From Labia minor (lineage: Eukaryota; Arthropoda; Insecta; Dermaptera; Spongiphoridae), in the NCBI GenBank assembly GCA_963082975.1, contig OY720346.1:20888720-20952719 (forward strand): 64,000 bases of DNA, read 5' to 3'. Every line of letters begins with the position of its first letter. Positions within the stretch are counted from its first letter, which is position 1. Positions 55,860 through 64,000 of the stretch are shown here, piece after piece. Both the position numbers and the translations under genes were made by a program. The notes under the pieces were generated by a model, which was given only the letters and a program-made list of their open reading frames with translations, did not search any database and had not been told where the DNA came from.

Positions 55860-57065
55860 TCTTATACTGGTTAGAATAAATATAAGAGAGAGAGAGTGAA
55901 TGGAAGGAGTTAATTAGATTAAATAATAAATAATAATTAATAAATGTTGAGAAAATACACAAGAGTAATAGCAAATGAGATGACAATGGAGTGTGTATAG
56001 AAACAGATGAATATACTAGGAGTAACAAAAGAGGTTGTTGTCTGGGAGATATGACAGGTGACAATTCTCTTTGATCTTTCTTTGAATATGTAATGTTGAG
56101 AATAATTAGAAATACATATATTAGTTCTTCATAAACATAATCGTTTAAATATTTAAGATGTTTGATCCCAAGAGTATAGTTAATAAATTCCAAATATTTT
56201 AATAAAAAAAACAATTTAAACAGAATAATATTAAACTAAATATTAAGAGAAAATTTTTATTTTTATATCTTTTTTATTTTTTTCTGTATATAAAAAATAT
56301 CTCTCATGTTTCCACATAGTCAATATAATATCAAGTAGAATAACATCCGTGTATGTGGCTGTGTCTAGTATAAATGCATGTGAAGGTGGTCAGCCTCATA
56401 TTTCCGCCGGATTTATGATCCTAAAGAAACCGTTGAAAATTTTTAAACATTTTTGCACGAGTTGGTAATTAAATGAGAACTCTTCTTTTAACAAACAGAT
56501 GCTCACCTTCAAAAATTCGAAATTATTTTGCTTATATATATTTTTACAAAATTTATAAATTTTTATGAAATTAATGAGCCGAATAATACAATTTTCACCT
56601 TTATAATACTTTTGTTAAGTTAATGAAAGTTCACACATCTCTAATTTCTGAAATAATAGCAATATTAAAAATTGTTTATTGGTGCCGGCTTTTTGTTTAT
56701 GTCATTTTATCATCTCTTTTTTTTTATTATTATCTCGATTTTTAATTGTAGATTTAAGATATAAAGGAGGGAATTAAAAACGAGTCGAATTATTCAGAAC
56801 TCTATGAATTGGGAGGGGAGATTGTAACAGAGTAGAGCTTGCTTTTACCAAGGGACAACTAAAAAAGATTGAGCTGTATCAATGATGTACGTATACTTAT
56901 AAAAAATATCAATATTTATCATTCAGAAGGCTAATAAGGATATTCTTAAAATTTAATAAAATTAAAATACTATAGTAAATATCATTACAAATATAAACCT
57001 AAAAATATTTTAAAATATCAAAAATTTTAATTAAGTTTCTTTTGTATGTTACAAAAATATAAATA
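55860..57065. other. AT-rich stretch without recognised features
   Basis: Contains a (GA)n patch near 55885 and a slightly more complex part at 56330-56480 (gtatgtggctgtgtctagta...). No frame of interest; the 135-codon minus-strand open frame here is leucine/tyrosine-rich low complexity. Confidence 0.45.
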
Positions 57066-57069
57066 TAAA

Positions 57070-57593
57070 AATTTTTTATAAAATAACGTTTTTCCAATGG
57101 ACTAAAAAGAATAAAATAATTTTTCTATAAGCCTTACAAAGTTTATGGATGAATTGCTTCATATTCAACGAAAAACGTTGGGGGGATTTAGTTTTATTTA
57201 TTCATATGAAAAATCAAATCAAATTTTTTTTTTTGTAATAATAAAAATTTCATTAAACACATAAACTGACAAATTTTTTTATCATGCAATAAAATTGATA
57301 GGTTAAGAGCTCAGAAATTAATCTTTTATTATTTTTCACTGTAATATACTTATATCAAAGTATGTATCAAAATTTAAAAGAAATACAAAAGGAGTTAGTT
57401 ACTAAAAGTAATTAATTACAATTAATTAATTATAATTCAATTATATTTCTTCTATACCTTCTAGGGATCCATTGAAATATCTATAAAAATTTTCAAAATT
57501 AACATGATGAAAAATCGATTTCAATTTATCAAAAGAGTGAACAGACAGACAGAAAGACAGACGCCAAGTGAAGTTGAGAAAAACGTTATAAAA
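57070..57593. mobile_element. Family E element, copy 2
   Basis: Same ends (ataaaataacgtttttcc / gaaaaacgttataaaa) and body as 9655-10352. It lacks the ~75-bp retroelement tail and about 100 bp around the copy 1 segment atcaatcaaatccaaaatgg. The CAGA-type repeat at the right end (gacagacagaaagacagacg) is a clean microsatellite here. Confidence 0.7.
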
Positions 57594-57599
57594 TATTGA

Positions 57600-60335
57600 G
57601 CATCGTTATTTCACAGTTTGTTATTTATTACCTATCGATAATTTACATAAATTTAATCAATAATTATTATATTTTTTGAACCAATTATTTAATTTTACTA
57701 CGTTAATTAATTTAAACAATTACTTTTACAGTTAACAAAAAATTTCTAAATATAATAATTTTTTATGATTCAATTAGTTATAAAAAAAAAAGATCAAACT
57801 GTTTTTTTATTTTAATTTTAACAAAATAATAATTTATATAACCCTTTTAATTGTAGTACATATAAAGCTAGATGATCCTCTTATTTTCTTCAATAGCCTT
57901 TTGCTATTCTTTAAATTAAATTGACTATTTGCATAGAAATTTCTCTTGAAATCCTCAATCATTAGCGTTGATGCAAATGGAAAAGAGAAATGTCATGGCA
58001 CTCATTAATATCGTTTAAGCCTCCATGATATGTAATTAGAATACCTAAAGTCTAATTTATAATGCAAGACTTGCACATGATAAGAGCTAGTGACAGCTAG
58101 TCAAAAGGGTGTTAGCGAAGTATGGTTAATTAACTAGTTTAAGGGCTGCATATAAAGATAAAAATAAATAAAAACTATCATATTTTTATTATATATAAAT
58201 ATTATATTTAAAAAAAAAATCCAAATATAATCAAGTACAGTGCATTAAGTAATTGACTTTTTAAGTCTAAATTTATATTTTCTTATAAAAGTTTTAAAGA
58301 ATAAATTATTTATTTTGAAGAGAAATAAACATTTATGTAGCCATTTTAATAAAAAGCAACTTTCGAGTTTATTCGTTGAAAACTATAAAATCAAAGTGAG
58401 TCGTTTGATTTTAAACTTTTTCTTTTTAGAAATATAGAATGGAAGATTTCTTTAATCATCATTAAATTATTATTATTATTATTCCAAAGATTATTTTATA
58501 AATAAACAATGTTTTTTTAATATATACCGTCATTGATTTTATACTTTGAAATTCAATCTCCTCCCCTTGCACCAGACCTGTCCTTTTTAGATTATTTTTT
58601 TCTTTTGAATATATGTACACTCTTTAATCAATATTCTCATACTTATATATCTATGTATATTAATAAAATAATATAACATGTTTAAATATTAAACCACAAT
58701 TGTGAGTAAAAAGTAATTTGAGAAATTGGAAGACTTAAAATTTTAAAGTATAGTAAAGTGTAACGGATTATACGGATCTTAACTTTATGTAACCAACTTT
58801 TTTTATGGTTTATAAAAGTTAGGGTCGAGTAAAGGAAAACTTTGGAAGGTTGCATAATTCTCAGGGTGATGTGAGAAAACTATTCTACATCAACATAAAA
58901 ATAATCAAATAAGAAAATTTTGAATTAAAATTAATAAACTGAGGAGAAAAGGGTGATTAATTCATAATAAAAAAAAAATATTATATTCTTTGAGATAAAA
59001 TCATTAAATCTATAATCTTAATTCCATATTTGTGCAAACTTGTCTCTCACCAGACATCTTCAAATTATGTCTATCTTTTGTAGTTTAAAATAAATAATTG
59101 TAGAAATTTATTACTTCTTTTTGGACACCTTTGTCTATATAATAATATAATTTCGATCATATGCTTTCTTTACTAAATTAATAAAAAGTTAATTAAAAAT
59201 ATAAATAAAATTAAGATGACGAAGAGAAGATTTTAAAGAGAAAATCTTTTTGAGAATACTTAGCTTTAATTATTTGAATTAAGCCTAAACGTTGAGGTTT
59301 TAGTGAATAGATTTTTATACTTATATTCATTAAATACAATATAAGCGTTTAAACTTATAAATAAAAGACTTATTTTAAAAATAGAATAATGAATTTATAA
59401 CATTTATATTAACAGAAATTCAAAATAAAGAATTGGTGTAAAAATCTATTTATAAGTAGATTTGTAATTTAATTAATAAATGACATATACAAAATCGTAA
59501 GAGGACCGTTATCATGTGAACTCTAAATTTTGATTCGAAATAAACAAATTTATAAATCCATGAATATAAAATATATCTATTGATCAATTTAGAGGAATTT
59601 ATAGGATTATTTCATGACCAAAATCATTTACTTACATATTTATATTTATATGAATGTAAACTAAACAAGCAACTCTATTGGCAAACCCTTTTTACTCCCC
59701 CTCCACTTATATGTCGTACATCTCTCTCTTTCTCCCTCTGTATATATAAATATTTATATATATATATATTTATAGTATTGTATTTGATAGAAAAGGAAAA
59801 AAAGAAGAAGTTAATGCTTTCCTGTTTTCTGACAGGGACATATTGATCTCCTTCTGTCTTCTTTTGCTTGGTCTTATGAACGATATTAATCAAAAAAGCA
59901 CCAACCATGAAATTACTGCTCCAAAAAAAAAACATTCAAATAAATCCAATAACAAAATCAACAACAAACATTCTAAAAAGACAATTGAATAATTATTAAA
60001 TGCACTTTGTTCATTGATAATAGATTCTATTAATTCTAATTGAGTTTTTTATAATATTATATAAAAGGCAATGAAATAATTGAGTTATTATCTTAGAAAT
60101 AGATTTATGAGAAGAAAGATTGAAAAATAAACTATTATTTTTTTTTCATTTCAAAGAGACGATATAAAAAACAAAAAAATACTATTTCGATATAAAAACA
60201 ATTGAATTCTATATTTACAATGACTAAAATTGTTATTGCCTAATCATTATATGATTTTCTATCAAAATAATAATAATAAAAATAATAAATAAACGATTTC
60301 ATAATCAAAAACTAATATTTTTAAATAAATAATTT
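57600..60335. other. Low-complexity AT-rich stretch
   Basis: A/T-dominated throughout, with a short less AT-rich part at 59690-59740 (CT-rich) and a (TA)n near 59745. Nothing coding or repetitive was recognised on either strand. Confidence 0.6.
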
Positions 60336-60340
60336 TGTTT

Positions 60341-60652
60341 GCAATGTTAAAAAATTAATTATGATACTTTCAGCGATTCAATCAAGTTGAAATTCTATAT
60401 ATAGCAGTTTTATACAATTATTAATCATGTGAAAAATTATCAAACAAATATCTTTATTTTTACGTCACTGTAGAAGAAAAAAAATCAAAACGTTGTAGGT
60501 AATGACCCTCTTCCGGTTGAGCTACATTTCTCAAAAGTTGATAGAAAATTATGAACTTTGAATAATGCCCATGTACCAAATTTCATCATTCTAGCTCAAA
60601 TCGTTTTTGCGTAATCTTGGTTACATACATATACACACACATACATACAGTT
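60341..60652 (-). mobile_element. Helentron-like family A element, copy 7 (truncated)
   Basis: Reverse complement of the family A interior from gttaaaaaattaatt through ctcaaccggaagagggtc to gcgtaatcttg and (CA)n/(CATA)n. It stops inside the microsatellite, with both termini missing. Confidence 0.75.
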
Positions 60653-60654
60653 GA

Positions 60655-61265
60655 GAAAATACCAAAGAAGGCCGTGACATGGGACCCAAACGTCAACACA
60701 TTGGTTGAAAATGAAGTTCGAAAGTTTCATTTCAAAACTTTCAGTTTTCCTGCTTGTTGCACTATGACTCCGAATCCATATACTATTTTAAAATTTTATT
60801 TTATTATAAAACTAGAGAAAAAGGGAGTGTGATAATTTAATATATTTAAAGAAGGGGGCCAAATATGTCTCAAATTAATAAAATTTATTCGAATTAAGAA
60901 AATAGACTTCTCTAGATTTAATAAGACTGAATTTAATATATTAAATTTTTTTTTTTTTATTGATTTTTGAGGAAAGAATTTTTTTATTCTTCCAGTTGAA
61001 TTTGAGAAAAAAAAATCTAATTTAGATTTCAAACAAAAACGAATCTCAACTTGATCTCTTTGAGATGGTATGTCAAAATAGAAAAAAGTCCAGCTATTTG
61101 GAAATCTCTAAGGAATAAGATTTTGACTCGACCCACTATATTGGCTATTCTACCCATCGAGGTGGTTCCTTCTCTAACTCATCCCTCTATGGATGATAAA
61201 TTACTCAAGGCCCGGTTTGGTCGAGAGATCTGTGTGTCTACATCCACAAAAGCCGCCTGAGTAAA
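60655..61265 (+). other. Two unassigned less AT-rich segments with open frames
   Basis: 60655-60790 reads KIPKKAVTWDPNVNTLVENEVRKFHFKTF..., and 61051-61257 reads a 69-codon frame WYVKIEKSPAIWKSLRNKIL...SLTHPSMDDKLLKARFGREIC... Both look more protein-like than random AT frames, but I recognise neither and found no convincing splice sites. They begin at the break point of family A copy 7. Confidence 0.2.
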
Positions 61266-61269
61266 CAAT

Positions 61270-62275
61270 CGTGAATCTGGTTGGATAAATACGCCGTCTG
61301 CCTACGACGATAACAAATCAACCAATGGTGCTGGTAATAACATAATAACAACCACCAATGAAGGACTGTTGAGTTTGGATTGACAACATAAAACAAAATC
61401 AAATGTGCTACTTACAAGAAAGATGAAGCAGCTTCATAAAAACGGCTATAAATAAATATTTAAGATAAATAATTATTTACACGAATAAGTTTATATGTCC
61501 AAGTACAGATATTAGCAATTATTGTTTTTTTTCATGTATTTCAAAATATTAAATTATCTAAATACTTTAAATACATGTATATATTAAGGTTCTTGTTCTT
61601 GTATTATTTTTAAACTTTATCATTTTATTCTAATATATTATAATCTCTTATAAACTCCTTTAATCTTTATAAATAAAAATACATTTTTTAAATATTAATT
61701 TTTTTAAATTTGCTTACTTACACCTTACTGTTTACAAAGTTATCAACATTTAAGAACAACAATTTTTCTCTTAATAAATAACCGTTACCGAGATTACGTA
61801 TAAACAAAATGAGATATTGTCTTGAAATTTGATATTTAGATTTTTGTTTTTGGGAATGGTGGGCGGGGATTGGATTGTTTTTGGACAAGATCGGACCATA
61901 AGTAAGGTAAGGTTTAAAGAGATGTCAAAGCACATTTTATTTATTTTTTAAATAAATAGCGATTTTTATGAGAATTATCATACTATCGTATTAAATTTAT
62001 AGGGAATCGAATTTACTAAAAGTTTCATTATATTCATTTTTACTTAAACTTAATAATAAAGGAGTTATTTATAAAAAAGTACTTTAAGATTTCGAAAGCT
62101 TTTCGTCCGCCCGCAGTGGCAGGATTTTTGAAAAAATTAGTCTTCGCTTCATAATTTTTATGAAATTAGCAATTAATGTATTAATAATAAAAATTAGTTA
62201 GAATTTGAGTAATATTTTTATTTATTTTTTATTTAAATAATAGTCAAATTGGAAAATTTCCACAATCATCTAGTA
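61270..62275. other. AT-rich stretch without recognised features
   Basis: Short G-rich patch at 61850-61875 and a cgtccgcccgcagtggcagg phrase at 62105, neither part of a recognised feature. Confidence 0.5.
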
Positions 62276-62280
62276 ATCTT

Positions 62281-62693
62281 ATATCTGACAAAAAACCACT
62301 TCGTGGTAGAGGTTCCCCGCCAAGTTGTGTGCCCAAAAAAGTTAGGGCCCCGCAAAGTTGTCTTTCAAAAAAAATAAGTGAAATCAAAGCTTGGCGGCCG
62401 CCAAGTTCCTCACCTTAAAATATTAATTGTTTTTAAAACGTTCATTTCCTGAATAGTGTATTTAATTGCATATCCAATAAAACTTTTGCAAATACTCTGT
62501 GGTAATGTGGGAGGTACTACCACTATTTGAATTAATATTGTAAGGTGAGGAACTTGGCGGCCGCCAAGCTTTGATTTCACTAATTTTTTTGAAAGAAAAT
62601 TTTGCGGGGCCCTAACTTTTTTGATTTCCTAACTTTTTAGGGCTCACAACTTGGCGGGGAACCAGTACCACGAAGTGGTTTTTTCTCAGATAT
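62281..62693. mobile_element. Palindromic MITE with ~140-bp inverted arms
   Basis: Left arm 62281-62416 and right arm 62534-62693 are inverted copies: aaaaaccacttcgtggta at the outer ends, caagttgtg, gggccccgcaaa, caaagcttggcggccgccaa and gttcctcacctta at the inner ends. The cttggcggccgccaag word is itself a perfect palindrome. The right arm has a ~17-bp internal duplication (gatttcctaacttttt). The ~117-bp spacer is AT-rich. No transposase and no clear target duplication; the palindrome reaches into flanking tatatctga. Confidence 0.85.
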
Positions 62694-62699
62694 ATATAT

Positions 62700-64000
62700 A
62701 TTATATATTATATATATATTATTACTTAATCAAAACAAAGTTGTCTTCTCAAACTTGTCTTCTTCCTCATTTCTAATTAATATGAATATTACTTCGGTTT
62801 GAAATGAAATTAGACACAACCAACTTTCAAATTTATATAATATAATAATAATATTGATGCTGATTTATATTTGAGGCTGCTGAATAATTTAAGGGTTGTT
62901 TGCATTAAAGGTTGATAAAAAGTTATTACAACGGTTAAAACAAAATTATTAAAAAAAAACAAAACAAAAATAAAAAAGAGAATATATAGAAAAACAAAAA
63001 CAAAGTCATAAAGATAAAAATTAAAAATACAAAAAATATAAATTATAAATTACCTCAGCTATTTAGAGAATAAAATAAAAATAACTTTTTCTTTTCATAT
63101 GATTAATAAATAATGAAATATTTTTTTCATCAGCAAAAGAAGTAAATTATAACTTAGCAAAGATCAAATACACATTTATTTATTTATTGTCATTGACAAA
63201 CATTCTATGTATAAATATATCAGCTACTTATATAATTAAAAAAAATAATTAAATGTAATCTTGAGATATTTAAATTATCAATATAATTGATCATCATTGA
63301 AACATCATAATAAATATCAAATAAGAGGAAAGAGAAACAAGCAAGTAATATCTGTTAAGATAAGATATTGTTGTTTGTTAAACTATTTCATAACAATTTT
63401 GACTACTCTCTGGTTATAATAAACTTACTAAAGTATTTTGACAATACTCTTGATTCAAATTGATAAATCAAAATTATATTAGATTAAATTGAGTAAAATG
63501 AAGATCTTGGATATTATCTTTGGTTGCAAAGAATAAGAGTGGGGAGTGTCTTTGACTATATAGGTTGAACGGAAGTAACCCTTTCGGAAAGCGTGAACAA
63601 AAAAGTAATTCGGAAGAGGAAATTAAAAGTCGCTCCTAAGCCGTAATAAAAGGACAAATCTACCTTCATCCAATCATTAGGAACTTTTTTCGCTCTTGAA
63701 AAGAGAGAGAAAGAGTAAAGGATATACACATTCATATATATATATATATATACACCTATAAAGGGAGAGGAAAAGGAGGGACTTGTACTCGAAATTGCCG
63801 TCAGTCTTTTCCATGTCCAATTAATTTGTTGATTGGCTTTCGTTGTATTTTTACTACTGCATGAAATGGTCAATCTCAATAGTCGCTATATAGGTACTCA
63901 AACCCTATTCAATTAATTCAATTATTAGAAATGTTGTAAACACATTATTATTAATTAAGAAATGAAATAAATTTCACATTAGTATAGTTTTTCAAAACTT
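62700..64000. other. AT-rich stretch without recognised features
   Basis: Low complexity with (TA)n near 63735. A 107-codon minus-strand open frame at 63556-63879 crosses the (TA)n tract as a Y-I repeat and has no recognisable domain. Slightly more complex composition at 63540-63700 may merit comparison with other genomes. Confidence 0.45.

Noticed and set aside
55807-56214. 135-codon minus-strand frame
   Set aside because: Leucine/tyrosine-rich translation of low-complexity AT DNA overlapping the family B 3' hairpin; no domain, splice context or homology.
63556-63879. 107-codon minus-strand frame
   Set aside because: Runs through a (TA)n microsatellite as a Y-I repeat and shows no domain.

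Overview
This is a very AT-rich animal nuclear segment, almost certainly from an arthropod and most likely an insect. The only host coding sequence I can support is two small spliced exons on the minus strand, at 19158-19391 and 6971-7031. Joined in phase 0 they read ...FHGYTYDGIW...FEGVT|GPVKFYDNERK..., which is the extracellular Venus-flytrap domain of a metabotropic GABA-B receptor, closest to insect subunit 2. A 12.1-kb intron separates them. The rest of the gene must lie outside the window or in exons I could not see, so much of the window may be intronic. The extreme AT content would fit some hymenopterans such as small braconid wasps, but the species cannot be fixed from this sequence.

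Almost everything else that is recognisable is decayed mobile DNA. Helentron/Helitron-like non-autonomous families with central microsatellites dominate. Family A starts ACTATCTCG and has seven copies. Family B carries (TATC)n, ends in an AGTACCG...CGGTACT hairpin and has four copies. Family D carries the phrase 'gatgaaatttggtatattta'. A family E pair has TAACGTTTTTC termini. An endonuclease/exonuclease/phosphatase (EEP) coding remnant lies at 1513-2082. DNA transposons are also present: two long hAT copies (35651-38387 and 51063-54084), each with its own perfect 8-bp target duplication; two short hAT-type MITEs; several mariner/Tc1 remnants; a MULE-like relic with a SWIM zinc finger between inverted subterminal repeat arrays (34207-35458); and two long-armed palindromic elements. 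Retroelements are a LINE with a recognisable reverse transcriptase (45570-46830), further LINE tails, and an inverted pair of arms resembling Penelope-like repeats.

Layout: 0-6 kb, families A, B and D plus the EEP relic; 7-19.4 kb, the GABA-B exons and the intron between them, with mariner, Tc1 and hAT-MITE debris; 20-34 kb, mostly low-complexity DNA with a Tc1 deletion derivative, the inverted-arm element, LINE tails and one GC-richer block at 28.5-29.0 kb; 34-39 kb, the MULE relic and a hAT nested inside a family A copy; 40-50 kb, transposase relics, a large family B copy, the LINE and a mariner; 51-57 kb, the second hAT, family B and family E; 57-64 kb, mainly low-complexity DNA with a truncated family A copy and a palindromic MITE.

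No tRNA, rRNA, CRISPR array, bacterial operon or intact autonomous transposon was found. The strongest unusual signals are the nested hAT with matching target duplications, the paired perfect hairpins and a GC-rich passenger segment inside the hAT, the subterminal repeat arrays of the MULE relic, tRNA-like box A/B motifs in families A and B, and a hammerhead-like core in the inverted-arm element.
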